Source: Flavobacterium proteolyticum (GTDB lineage Bacteria > Bacteroidota > Bacteroidia > Flavobacteriales > Flavobacteriaceae). Taken from it: a DNA stretch of 51,621 bases. The position numbers were made by a program, and so were the translations under genes. Below, piece by piece: positions 15,912 through 24,236 of the stretch. Location: positions 1 to 51,621 of the forward strand of contig NZ_JADFTZ010000008.1 in assembly GCF_015223105.1 (NCBI RefSeq), in the 5' to 3' direction. A model generated the notes under the pieces. The model made no database searches. It saw only the letters and a program-made list of their open reading frames with translations, and had not been told where the DNA came from. The stretch's first letter is position 1. Every line of letters begins with the position of its first letter.

Positions 15912-17897
15912 TTAAAACTGAAACATCAAATTAATAAAGATATTTCGTCCCATTCTTGGAAGATTTTTCCAATCGGTGTAAGTAGTATAATTGGCATCGA
16001 ACATGTTTTCAACACCTGTATTTAGTATCATTTTTGATTTTTCAAAAGTGAATTTATAACCTAAATTAGCATTTACAATTGCATAATCTGGTGTTTTGTC
16101 TTCACCATAAAAAGCGTTGTATTCGGTTTGTGTGGCATTTCCTTTTAGTTGTAATTCCGAACTGAATTTTCCAGGTCTAAAGCCTAAAGAAGTCATGTAA
16201 TTAAACGGACTCATAAAAGGCAAACCGTTATTCTCATTGTCTTTTCCTAAGTTATAGACGAATTGTCCTTTCCAAATCCAAAAATCTGATAATTGATAGC
16301 TTATGGTAAAATCAGAAGATAAAATAGTCGCATAATCTAACGCGGTATACACTTTTATTCCATTAGCACCAATAGTCATAGGCGCTACCGAAGCATCAGG
16401 AATTCCGATGATATAATCGTAAATGTGAAAATACGATGCTGATATTTTGGTTTGCCATTTCGCATTTTTGAAACCAATATTGGCATTTCCTTCTAATGAT
16501 TTTTCGTTTTTTAAATTGAGGTTACCAATGTAATCAAATCCATCAAAACTGTTGTACAAATAAAACCCATAACCTTCTGAAACTGATGGAGCGCGTTCGC
16601 CATACCCCATTCCGAATCCATATGAAATTCCGTCTTTGTTGTAGAAATAATTAGTAGAAAAACTTTTTAGGAATCGAGATTTTGACGCTTTCATTTCAGG
16701 ATAGAAAATCTGTAAACTTTGTAAACCGAAATCACTCGCAACGTTGTTATTATGAAAACCTAAATTGGTGGTGAATTTCAAATTAGAATGACAATTGATT
16801 TCGAAATTATGTTCCAAATAAATTCCAGCATACAACGTACGAACATCAGGCCAAGTGTACATAAACATTAAGTTTTCGTTTGGATCAGACGGATACATCG
16901 TCATTTCGGCAACAGAACGATTGTAAAACGAATTCAAATTGGCTAAAAATTGATGCTTTTTGTATTTTCCATTTACTTTGGAATAAAAACCATAGGTATC
17001 GCTCCAACCTGGCATATCCATATGAATAGGAACAACAGGACGTTTTGTATCGTCCATAGTGTGCGTAATCGTATTGAAATAGAGTTTGGTTTCCCAATTA
17101 TCGATTTGCTCCAAATTAGGTTTGTAATTGAATTTTACTGAAGTAATCAAAGCTTCCGCCAACGAAACATCCATTGGTAACGCAGGATAACCAACATCGG
17201 TAGCTCTATCAAAAATTACAGAAGCTTCAATGTTTTTATTAGGCGCCAATCGGTAACCCGAAGTTGCAGATAAATTCAATTTTCTGAACTGTGAAAATTG
17301 AATTTCTTTGTTATTTCCTGCTTTGTAATTTTCGGCATCGCGAAACATCACATCGGTATCTACATAAAATAAACTATCCGCATAATTGATGGCAGAACCT
17401 ATGATTTTCTGGCGATTATTCGTTTCATAACCTGAATTCACGAAGAATTCCCAACCCGCATTGGTAAATTGACGTTGGCTTCTTTTTAAATCGATCGAAC
17501 CTCCAATCGTATTGCCATGACAACTGCCTTGTTGTCCAGAAGAAATCGTAGCTTCTGATAAATTAGATACTTCAACATAGGAAGTCACTGGGTCCATTTT
17601 ATCGGTACAAGCCCCAAAGATTCGCATTCCGTCGATGGTAACTACGGTTCGCTCAGTTGCCATTCCGTTGATGATGGGTTCCCAAGCATAAGCACCTCTT
17701 TTAATTAAATCTACTTTGGTTGATTTTTGCAGAAATTCGTCTAAAGTAGCAAGTGTTTTAGTTTGTTTTTCGTGCAAAGTTGCTTTTGTTCCTACCACTA
17801 AAACTTCTTTAAGTTCTTTGGTTTTAATAGAATCCGCTTCTTGACTAAAAGTAAAACAAAACGAAAGTGACAGAAAAAATACTATTAATTTTTTCAT
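15912..17897 (-). CDS. nosA: TonB-dependent outer-membrane copper receptor (NosA/OprC type)
   Basis: This 661-aa protein has a signal peptide (MKKLIVFFLSLSFCFTFS), a plug domain (VLVVGTKATLHEKQ, then VVTIDGMRIFGACTDKMDPV) and a C-terminal beta-barrel ending in aromatic F (INLMFQF). The ACTDKMDPVTSYVE segment followed by SSGQQGSCHGNTIGGSIDL is characteristic of the NosA/OprC copper-receptor family. NosA is required for copper loading of nitrous oxide reductase in Pseudomonas stutzeri. Here it would supply copper to NosZ and NirK. It lies downstream of a Met/His-rich lipoprotein gene, separated by a terminator-like hairpin. Confidence 0.88.
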   Translation of the reverse strand: MKKLIVFFLSLSFCFTFSQEADSIKTKELKEVLVVGTKATLHEKQTKTLATLDEFLQKSTKVDLIKRGAYAWEPIINGMATERTVVTIDGMRIFGACTDKMDPVTSYVEVSNLSEATISSGQQGSCHGNTIGGSIDLKRSQRQFTNAGWEFFVNSGYETNNRQKIIGSAINYADSLFYVDTDVMFRDAENYKAGNNKEIQFSQFRKLNLSATSGYRLAPNKNIEASVIFDRATDVGYPALPMDVSLAEALITSVKFNYKPNLEQIDNWETKLYFNTITHTMDDTKRPVVPIHMDMPGWSDTYGFYSKVNGKYKKHQFLANLNSFYNRSVAEMTMYPSDPNENLMFMYTWPDVRTLYAGIYLEHNFEINCHSNLKFTTNLGFHNNNVASDFGLQSLQIFYPEMKASKSRFLKSFSTNYFYNKDGISYGFGMGYGERAPSVSEGYGFYLYNSFDGFDYIGNLNLKNEKSLEGNANIGFKNAKWQTKISASYFHIYDYIIGIPDASVAPMTIGANGIKVYTALDYATILSSDFTISYQLSDFWIWKGQFVYNLGKDNENNGLPFMSPFNYMTSLGFRPGKFSSELQLKGNATQTEYNAFYGEDKTPDYAIVNANLGYKFTFEKSKMILNTGVENMFDANYTTYTDWKNLPRMGRNIFINLMFQF

Positions 17898-17911
17898 GAT
17901 ATAAAAGTTTT

Positions 17912-17947
17912 AAAAAAGGTCATTATAATGTCATAATGACCTTTTTT
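17912..17947. terminator. Bidirectional terminator-like hairpin before the NosA-type receptor
   Basis: A perfect 15-bp inverted repeat, AAAAAAGGTCATTAT and ATAATGACCTTTTTT, around a 6-base loop. It lies between the lipoprotein gene (ending at 17959) and the receptor start at 17897. On the - strand it would attenuate read-through into the receptor gene. Confidence 0.7.
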
Positions 17948-17958
17948 ATAAGTAAAAA

Positions 17959-18804
17959 TTAAAATTCGATTTCGAAGAAAATACTACTAGCAGTAACTGT
18001 TTCTGTGATTTCTTCTCCTTTTAAGATAGTTCCTTCTGCGTCAGCTAATTGTAAGTTAATTTTCCAATAACCTGTCATGGTTAACGATAATTTCCCATCG
18101 TATAATCCACCAGCTAAAGTTTGAGTCGCATGAATGTTATTTGGAGAGGTATGATTTCCCATGCTTGGCATTCTTGGGTCGATTTTTACGGTGTAACCAT
18201 CCACAACTGGAAAAGTCATCATGTTTTGCATTTTCCAAACGCCAACTTTCATATCGTTAAGCGCTACTTTTGGATGATGAGGCTCAATGTAAGCCACTAA
18301 ATACTTAACACCATCCGAACCTGTGAATGTATTTACTTTACGTTTTGCAGAAGCAGGCACATCAATTACATCTGTAGCAGTGTAATCTACTCCATTAATT
18401 GTGTAATCGATTTTTAAATCCCAATATTCCGTATCATTCTGAGCCATTTGGAACATGATATATCCTTCATATAAAGTTCCGTTTTCAGTTACTTTTTCTA
18501 CTGCTGAATAAGGACATGAATGCGTCATCATAGCCATATGCATTAATGGAGACCAACTCACTTCGGCATTTTTAATGTATTTATCTGTGGTGTTGTCTTT
18601 AATTCTTAAGCTAATTTCGTTGTATCCTTGTTCTAAACTTCCCATGTGAGAATACAATTCAATAGTATGAGTATCGTTAGTGATTTCTTTAAATTTAGTA
18701 ATTCCGTCTAATTCATTTACAGTAGTTTCATCATCGTTTGAACAAGACACGAAAGTTAAGGCCATAGCAAAAATGGCTACAATATATTTTATTGAAGTTT
18801 TCAT
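17959..18804 (-). CDS. Met/His-rich lipoprotein with YtkA-like domain
   Basis: The 281-aa protein has a lipoprotein signal (MKTSIKYIVAIFAMALTFVSC, lipid Cys at 21). Two similar beta-sandwich halves can be traced. The first contains SWSPLMHMAMMTHSCPY and the second DPRMPSMGNHTSP followed by GGLYDGKLSLTMTGYWKINLQL, a pattern seen in YtkA-like domains. The clusters of Met and His (MHMAMMTH, MQNMMTF, MPSMGNH) suggest copper binding in the periplasm or on the cell surface. Next to the copper receptor gene, a role in copper capture or delivery is likely but not proven. Confidence 0.75.
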   Translation of the reverse strand: MKTSIKYIVAIFAMALTFVSCSNDDETTVNELDGITKFKEITNDTHTIELYSHMGSLEQGYNEISLRIKDNTTDKYIKNAEVSWSPLMHMAMMTHSCPYSAVEKVTENGTLYEGYIMFQMAQNDTEYWDLKIDYTINGVDYTATDVIDVPASAKRKVNTFTGSDGVKYLVAYIEPHHPKVALNDMKVGVWKMQNMMTFPVVDGYTVKIDPRMPSMGNHTSPNNIHATQTLAGGLYDGKLSLTMTGYWKINLQLADAEGTILKGEEITETVTASSIFFEIEF

Positions 18805-18921
18805 TATATTTTTTAATTAAAGTGATTGTAATTCCATCTGAAATGTGATTTTTTCAGAGAAATTATGATATAAGTTGAGTGGGTTAATTCAGTAAATGAA
18901 CTAACAAAAACCAATATTTAA

Positions 18922-19296
18922 TTAAGAAATAAATGTGGGTGGATGAAAAAAGGCACAATCATTCAAGTGAAAGTAAAGGTTAGAATAATTGTTACCAATA
19001 GAAGTTTTATTTAAAAAATAAATTTGTCTAATTTCTATAGGTTGAATTTCCTGAAAAAATACAATTTCAGTATGTTCGAAAGATATTTTTTTATCAGAAG
19101 AATTTTCAGAATTACTTTCGGAAGCTTTTGCCAATTGTTTTGCCAAGTGACACTTTCCGTTACATTTTAATTCGGGTTTGGATTTGTTCTCACAAAGGTT
19201 GTTTACAATGTAATCATAATTCACGGCATACTCTAAAACCGGGAGTATTGGCTTCAGGAACATTAGCGCGGTTAATATGATTAGTAATTGTTTCAT
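18922..19296 (-). CDS. Small exported protein with CNGKCHL motif
   Basis: This 124-aa protein starts with a hydrophobic signal or anchor (MKQLLIILTALMFLKPILPVL). The mature part contains C-E-N-K then CNGKCHLAKQL, a possible metal-binding CxxxC-H site, and His residues near the C-terminus (FHLNDCAFFHPP). It lies upstream of the Met/His-rich lipoprotein and the copper receptor on the same strand, so a periplasmic copper-handling role is plausible. Its -7-like TAAATTTG (19301-19308) lies so close to the ATG that the transcript would be almost leaderless. I do not recognise a named family. Confidence 0.65.
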   Translation of the reverse strand: MKQLLIILTALMFLKPILPVLEYAVNYDYIVNNLCENKSKPELKCNGKCHLAKQLAKASESNSENSSDKKISFEHTEIVFFQEIQPIEIRQIYFLNKTSIGNNYSNLYFHLNDCAFFHPPTFIS

Positions 19297-19331
19297 GGGA
19301 CAAATTTACAAGAAATAAATTAGGGTTTAGT

Positions 19332-19375
19332 ATGATTTCAGTCATATTTTTATTACTTTTATTGAAATTAATTTG
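19332..19375 (+). promoter_or_regulatory. FNR-type box at the Crp/Fnr gene, shared with the divergent gene
   Basis: ATGATTTCAGTCAT at 19332-19345 has one mismatch to ATGAT-N4-ATCAT. In the + direction TTAATTTG ends at 19375, exactly 36.5 bp from the box centre, upstream of the Crp/Fnr gene. In the - direction TAAATTTG (19308-19301) is 37.5 bp away. The layout suggests autoregulation of the Crp/Fnr gene. Confidence 0.6.
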
Positions 19376-19417
19376 TGCTTTATCTAAAATAACTGAAGCC
19401 TATAACATAACCCCCTT

Positions 19418-20005
19418 ATGCAGATAGATTTAGATTTATTATTTACTTGGGGCGCTATTGCCAAAGAGTACAAGAAAAATGAAATTATTTTTCATGAAGA
19501 GGAATCAGCGAATTTTTATTATCAAATTATCGATGGTTGCGTAAGAATGTACAATTCCAATGACGAAGGAAAAGAGTTTACTCAAGGCTATTTTAAAAAT
19601 GGTCAGAGTTTTGGAGAACCGCCTTTATTTATTGACGAAGTGTATCCTTCAACTGCCGTAGCCTTTAGAGATTCCAAAATAATAAAAATTTCGAAGGAGA
19701 AGTTTTTAAAGATTTTAGAGGAATATCCTTTTATTCAGAAGCAATTCTTGAATTTAATGGCAAATCGAATTCACACCAAAGCCAAAACCACAAAAGACAT
19801 TGTAAATCAAAAACCGGAGTTTCGAATTTTAGCTTTTTTAAATGCTCACAAAAACCCAGATTGTCCTAAAAGAGAACTGGTTGCGTTTACAAGACAAGAA
19901 ATTGCCAATTTTACAGGTTTACGAGTGGAAACAGTGATTCGAGAACTTTCAAGAATGAGCAAAACGAATAAAGTGGAAATTATTAATCACAAATTATATT
20001 ACTGA
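19418..20005 (+). CDS. Crp/Fnr-family transcription regulator (DNR/NnrR-like candidate)
   Basis: This 195-aa protein has an N-terminal cyclic-nucleotide-binding-type beta-roll (residues about 15-120, GQSFGEPPLFIDEVYPSTAVAF) and a C-terminal helix-turn-helix, FTRQEIANFTGLRVETVIREL. The recognition helix keeps the Glu and Arg of the FNR motif E-T-x-x-R that read TGA half-sites, consistent with the ATGAT-N4-ATCAT boxes in this window. It lacks the N-terminal Cys cluster of FNR, so it is more like the DNR/NnrR class that responds to NO through heme or another ligand. Its own promoter carries a box. Stop and next start overlap (TGATG). Confidence 0.8.
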   Translation: MQIDLDLLFTWGAIAKEYKKNEIIFHEEESANFYYQIIDGCVRMYNSNDEGKEFTQGYFKNGQSFGEPPLFIDEVYPSTAVAFRDSKIIKISKEKFLKILEEYPFIQKQFLNLMANRIHTKAKTTKDIVNQKPEFRILAFLNAHKNPDCPKRELVAFTRQEIANFTGLRVETVIRELSRMSKTNKVEIINHKLYY

Positions 20006-21222
20006 TGTCGTTTAAAACAACTTTTTGGATTCGATTTTCGATTTTTAATCTGATGCTTGTTGCATTATTAGGACTTTTAATGCGTTATAAAATTCTGTTT
20101 GAATTTCCGCTTCTCGACCAAAAAAGTGTACAACATTCCCATTCTCATTTTGCTTTTGCAGGTTGGGTTACGCATACTTTAATGACGTTGCTCATTTCTT
20201 TTTTACAAAAACACGACACACTCAATAAAATCGCATTTAAAAAATACAATCTTGTTTTAATTGGGAATTTAATTTGCTCTTATGTAATGCTGATTTCCTT
20301 TATTATGCAAGGTTATGGTGCGATTTCGATTACTTTTTCAACCCTTTCTATTTTTGTTTCTTATTGGTTTTCATATTCTTTCTTTAAAGATTGTAAACAA
20401 CTTGAAACAACTTCTATAGCAACAAAATGGTTCAAAGCAGCTTTGTTTTTTAATGTGATTTCGTCCTTAGGAACTTTTGCTTTGGCTTATATGATGGCAA
20501 CTAAAAACATTCATCAAAATGAATATTTAGCTTCCATTTATTACTATTTGCATTTTCAATATAATGGTTGGTTTTTCTTTGCTTGCATGGGATTGTTGTT
20601 GGATTATTTAAAAGTAACATCAAACTCAAATCGCATTTATTCACAATCGTTTGCTTGGTTATTTTGGTCCTGTATTGCAGGGTATTTTCTATCAACGCTT
20701 TGGTTAGATTTACCACTATTAATTTATATTTTAACTGCTATTTCGGCTATTGTTCAAGTAGTTATTTGGTATTTATTATTCAAAACTATTTTTAAAGAGA
20801 ATAAATCCATCATCGTTACTCTTCCAAACTATTTAAAATATTTGATTGCTTTTATCAGTTTCGCTTTGAGTGCGAAGTTCTTATTACAATTAGGTTCCAC
20901 CGTTCCTGCTATTAGTAAGTTGGCATTTGGATTTAGACCGATTGTGATTGCGTATTTACACTTGATTTTATTGGCAATTATTTCGCTTTTTCTATTATTT
21001 TACATTTATGTGAATGATTTTATTGCCGTGAATAAAAAAACCATTTTAGGATTAGTCTTATTTAGCATTGGAGTTGTGTTGAATGAAGTTGTTCTAGGAA
21101 TTCAAGGAATAGCATCATTAAGTTATACTTTAATTCCTAATATTAATGAAGCTTTGTTTGTAATTGCCATACTACTTTACGCAAGTATTTTATGGACGAA
21201 TTTATTTGCAAAAAAAGGATAA
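20005..21222 (+). CDS. Polytopic membrane protein, remote NorB/heme-copper homologue without the binuclear site
   Basis: The 405-aa protein has about twelve membrane helices. The spacing of its key His mirrors NorB: H48 in SVQHSHSHFAFAGWV (NorB H53), H183 in YYLHFQYNGWFFF (NorB H187, with NG in place of EG) and H319 in IAYLHLILL (near NorB H327/H329). The helix VII HH pair is missing (TLWLDLP instead). H48 and H319 could still hold one heme b, but a binuclear catalytic centre cannot form. It is cotranscribed with the Crp/Fnr regulator under the FNR-type box. Its function is unknown; a heme-based sensor or electron-transfer role is only a guess. Confidence 0.6.
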   Translation: MSFKTTFWIRFSIFNLMLVALLGLLMRYKILFEFPLLDQKSVQHSHSHFAFAGWVTHTLMTLLISFLQKHDTLNKIAFKKYNLVLIGNLICSYVMLISFIMQGYGAISITFSTLSIFVSYWFSYSFFKDCKQLETTSIATKWFKAALFFNVISSLGTFALAYMMATKNIHQNEYLASIYYYLHFQYNGWFFFACMGLLLDYLKVTSNSNRIYSQSFAWLFWSCIAGYFLSTLWLDLPLLIYILTAISAIVQVVIWYLLFKTIFKENKSIIVTLPNYLKYLIAFISFALSAKFLLQLGSTVPAISKLAFGFRPIVIAYLHLILLAIISLFLLFYIYVNDFIAVNKKTILGLVLFSIGVVLNEVVLGIQGIASLSYTLIPNINEALFVIAILLYASILWTNLFAKKG

Positions 21223-21301
21223 AAAAGTATTTTTTATGATTCAACGCATAAAATAATGAGCAGATAATCAGGTACTTTGTATATATAAATATTATACAAA
21301 T

Positions 21302-21856
21302 ATGAAAAATTCCATTAAAACTTTATTGTTAGCCAGTTTACTAATCACATTTGGATGTAAACAAGGCGAAGAAACGGCATCAGAACCAACATCTGAAACT
21401 ACAGAAGTATCATCTGGAGGACAAGAAAATGTAGTGGATGCAACATCAAATCCAAACATTGTGCAAACAGCAATTGGAAGTAAAGATCACACTACTTTAG
21501 TTACCGCTGTAAAAGCTGCAGGATTAGTAACATCTTTAAGTAATGCTGGACCATTTACTGTATTTGCACCAACTAATGCTGCTTTTGATAAATTACCTGC
21601 TGGAACCGTAGAAGGATTATTAAAACCTGAGAAAAAAGGCGATTTAGAAAACATTTTAGGCTATCATACGTATGTAGGTTCGTTAAAAGCGGAATATATG
21701 CAAGACGGACAAGAATTTGATATGGTATTTGGTGGAAAAGTAAAAATCACTAAAAAAGACGGAAAAACTTTCGTAAACGGTTCTGAAATTGTAGCTTCCA
21801 TTGAAACATCAAACGGAATTATCCATGTAATTGGTGACGTTTTACTTCCAAAATAA
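21302..21856 (+). CDS. Fasciclin-domain lipoprotein
   Basis: This 184-aa protein has a lipoprotein signal ending LLITFGC (lipid Cys 19), an acidic Ser/Thr/Glu-rich linker (about 20-50) and one fasciclin (FAS1) domain with the hallmark FTVFAPTNAAFDKLPAGTVEGLL, then LGYHTYVG and NGIIHVIGDVLLP. FAS1 domains mediate adhesion or small-molecule binding at the cell surface. A weak FNR-like half site (TGATTCAACGCA, 21238-21249) precedes it but is too degenerate to count. It converges with the last gene of the nos operon. Confidence 0.85.
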   Translation: MKNSIKTLLLASLLITFGCKQGEETASEPTSETTEVSSGGQENVVDATSNPNIVQTAIGSKDHTTLVTAVKAAGLVTSLSNAGPFTVFAPTNAAFDKLPAGTVEGLLKPEKKGDLENILGYHTYVGSLKAEYMQDGQEFDMVFGGKVKITKKDGKTFVNGSEIVASIETSNGIIHVIGDVLLPK

Positions 21857-21888
21857 AAAACAATTATTAATTCATCTTTTATAAAGGT

Positions 21889-21921
21889 AAAAAGCGTAGA
21901 CTTCAACAGTTTACGCTTTTT
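21889..21921. terminator. Bidirectional terminator between converging transcription units
   Basis: AAAAAGCGTA and TACGCTTTTT form a 10-bp stem between the fasciclin gene (+) and the end of the nos operon (-). T runs are present in both directions. Confidence 0.7.
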
Positions 21922-21924
21922 ATT

Positions 21925-22368
21925 TTATATGCCTCCTAATCGAATTAAGGAACCTAAAATCAACATCGAAATAGCGATAAGTGTCACTACCACAATAAGA
22001 ATCGTAACGTAATGATATTTTTTAGGCGTAAGTTTTGGGAAAATAAAAAGTTGGGCTGAAATGGCTAATGCTAACGAAGTAATAAACAAAATAAGTTTGA
22101 TGGAAATTACTTTTTCGATTCCATTTGAGAAAGAAAACCATTTGGTAAAAGTAACATCATAATCGTACGCCATTAAAATTCCGGTAATCACAAGCGTAAT
22201 TAAAGAAGGCATTCCGATAGGTTCAAACTTATCTTTGAAAGCTTTTAACTTTTCTAAATCCTTAGTTTTTATCGCTTCAGGTAAATAGCGAGTAGCCAAA
22301 ATAAGATGACCACCAATCCAAACGGTTGCCGCCAATAAATGAATGACTAATAAAAAATGATGATACAT
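21925..22368 (-). CDS. CopD-like four-helix membrane protein
   Basis: This 147-aa protein has four membrane helices and begins MYHHFLLVIHLLAATVWIGGHLI, a His pattern typical of CopD-family copper-resistance or heme-binding membrane proteins. The middle keeps FEPIGMPSLITLVITGILMA. It is the last gene of the nos transcription unit, overlapping the truncated hemoglobin gene by one base. Copper transport or a quinol/heme role are both possible; the operon context favours copper or nitrogen-oxide handling. Confidence 0.7.
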   Translation of the reverse strand: MYHHFLLVIHLLAATVWIGGHLILATRYLPEAIKTKDLEKLKAFKDKFEPIGMPSLITLVITGILMAYDYDVTFTKWFSFSNGIEKVISIKLILFITSLALAISAQLFIFPKLTPKKYHYVTILIVVVTLIAISMLILGSLIRLGGI

Positions 22369-22739
22369 TACGCTAACGTTTTATACATGATAACATTGGC
22401 TATATTGAGTGCTCTTTCTTTGATTTCAATGGCTTTTTCGCCTTCAAATAATTCATCAACGGTTGTGGTGAATACGATTACCCAATGTTGAAAATGTTCT
22501 GGATTCATAGGACATTTACTGTGTAAATCTTTGTGGACTTGCATGGGACTTCCGTTGTAATTTCCGGTATAGAACAAAATGTTTTCCCAAAAATCGTACA
22601 TTCTAGGCAAATGAGTTTCCCAATTCACCTGGGCAATTTCGGTAAACAGAAAACCGATAACTGCATCGGTTTTGATTTTATCATAAAAGGTATCGACTAA
22701 AAGTTCAATATCCTTTCTATTTCTAATATCTGTTTTCAT
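22368..22739 (-). CDS. Group III truncated hemoglobin
   Basis: The 123-aa protein has the compact 2-on-2 globin fold expected of group III: VDTFYDKIKTDAVIGFLF, then WETHLPRMYDFWENILFYTG, then SPMQVHKDLH, where H69 is the proximal heme ligand, and FQHWVIVFTTTV. Such globins bind O2 or NO and can oxidise NO to nitrate or shuttle NO. It is encoded between nosY and the CopD-like gene in the same operon, suggesting NO protection during denitrification. The family lacks a reductase domain, so a separate electron donor is needed. Confidence 0.88.
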   Translation of the reverse strand: MKTDIRNRKDIELLVDTFYDKIKTDAVIGFLFTEIAQVNWETHLPRMYDFWENILFYTGNYNGSPMQVHKDLHSKCPMNPEHFQHWVIVFTTTVDELFEGEKAIEIKERALNIANVIMYKTLA

Positions 22740-22762
22740 TTTGTAATTTGATTAAATAACAA

Positions 22763-23530
22763 TTACAAGTCTTTTTTATTGAATTTTCGCATAGAAATGA
22801 AAAACGGAATAATCGCCCACAAACTCAACAACACGAATGAAACTAATAACCCAACTGAAGTTCCAAAAAAATCTTTAAAAATAGCTCCAGTATATCCCAT
22901 CATGGCGGAAACATCTAAATGCAAGAGAATTTGAATTCGAGCTAAGTCAATCGGACTAAAAGCAGTGATACCAACCATCATATTCTCAATTGGATATTCG
23001 GCTAATTGGAAGAGTAAAAACAAAACCATTCCGTCGAATAATAGAGCGAAATACAACCAAATCATAATAGCTAAACCAATTCCTTTTGCTTTATCTCGGG
23101 TTAAAATCGAACTCAAAAATGCCAATGCAACAAAGATGACTGAAATCAAACAACCATTGAGCAACATCATAAAACCGATACTATCAGGCGAATTGACTAA
23201 CAACGGAATTCCTGCCCCAATAAAAAACGCCAAAACCATCGCCGTGGATAATCCGAAAAATAAACTCAACCAAATTTTTCTTCTTTTGATGGGTTGACTT
23301 AGTAAAAGTTCAATAAATTCGGCACTGTTGTACAAATAAATCGTAGCAAATAAAATGGAAACTAACGGAACTGTGAATAAAATTACATTCAAAATCGTTA
23401 GTAAACCTTTTGCCGAATTATCTTCCAAAGCAAAAGAACTCCAAGATAAAATAGACAAAATCAGCGTGTAAGCTAAAACAATCTTGTTTCGGATAATGTC
23501 GGATAATATAATTTTAATGATTCGGTTCAT
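22763..23530 (-). CDS. nosY: ABC transporter permease of the nos cluster
   Basis: This 255-aa protein has six predicted membrane helices and the segment ELLLSQPIKRRKIWLSLF typical of NosY-type ABC-2 permeases. With NosF (ATPase) and NosD (periplasmic beta-helix) it forms the NosDFY complex needed to assemble the copper-sulfur CuZ centre of NosZ. The ATG lies inside the end of nosF (17-base overlap), and it is 23 bp before the hemoglobin gene. Confidence 0.9.
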   Translation of the reverse strand: MNRIIKIILSDIIRNKIVLAYTLILSILSWSSFALEDNSAKGLLTILNVILFTVPLVSILFATIYLYNSAEFIELLLSQPIKRRKIWLSLFFGLSTAMVLAFFIGAGIPLLVNSPDSIGFMMLLNGCLISVIFVALAFLSSILTRDKAKGIGLAIMIWLYFALLFDGMVLFLLFQLAEYPIENMMVGITAFSPIDLARIQILLHLDVSAMMGYTGAIFKDFFGTSVGLLVSFVLLSLWAIIPFFISMRKFNKKDL

Positions 23531-24236
23531 TTTGTTTGTTTTTTAAAATTTTAGCAATTGCTTTTGAAATCTTCTCTTCGCCAGTAGTCGTTTTTAATTC
23601 TTCCACTTTTTGATGAAAATGTACTTTCCCTTCTTGCATAAAAATGATTTCGGTAATTAAATCGTCCAATTCACTTAGTAAATGCGACGTAATCAAAATC
23701 AATTTTCCTTTTTCTTTTTCTTTTATGATTTTTTCTTTTAAAACCTCAGCCGCTAAAGGATCTAAACCAGCAGTAGGTTCGTCTAAAATCAATGCATCTG
23801 GATTAAAAAGAAAAGCTAAAACAGCACTTACTTTTTGGGTTGTTCCACCAGATAAAGTGCGCATTTGCTTGTCGAACATTTTTTCTAATTCGAAAGCGTG
23901 CAACAAATCTTCATCCAAATCATCTGATGAATTTCGAATCTTTTTAATCATTTCGATAATTTGACCAATTGTCATATTATCAGGATATCTTCCAATTTGT
24001 GGCATGTATCCAATTTTTTCGCGATACAAATACTCACCTAAAACGGAATTTCCATTAAAATGAATCGTACCCGAATCTGGCAATACCATTCCTAAAACCG
24101 ATTTTATCAAAGTGGTTTTTCCACAACCATTCGGACCAATTAAAGCGATACATTCTCCTTTTTTACAAGAAAGATTAATGTTCTTTAAAACTTCAAATTT
24201 TCCAAACTTTTTCTGCAATTCTTTTATCTCAATCAT
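23514..24236 (-). CDS. nosF: ABC transporter ATPase of the nos cluster
   Basis: This 240-aa ATPase has Walker A GPNGCGKTT (about 34-42), the Q-loop region YMPQIGRYPDN, signature LSGGTTQKVS, Walker B DALILDEPTAGLDP and switch His in ITSHLLSEL. It powers NosDFY, which delivers material for CuZ assembly in NosZ. Its start overlaps the nosD stop by 4 bases (ATGA arrangement). Confidence 0.93.
   Translation of the reverse strand: MIEIKELQKKFGKFEVLKNINLSCKKGECIALIGPNGCGKTTLIKSVLGMVLPDSGTIHFNGNSVLGEYLYREKIGYMPQIGRYPDNMTIGQIIEMIKKIRNSSDDLDEDLLHAFELEKMFDKQMRTLSGGTTQKVSAVLAFLFNPDALILDEPTAGLDPLAAEVLKEKIIKEKEKGKLILITSHLLSELDDLITEIIFMQEGKVHFHQKVEELKTTTGEEKISKAIAKILKNKQNEPNH

Noticed and set aside
21238..21279. 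FNR-type box before the fasciclin gene (TGATTCAACGCA)
   Set aside because: The right half has two mismatches, the spacing is 35.5 bp and the -7 element TACTTTG is one base short. Too weak to list.
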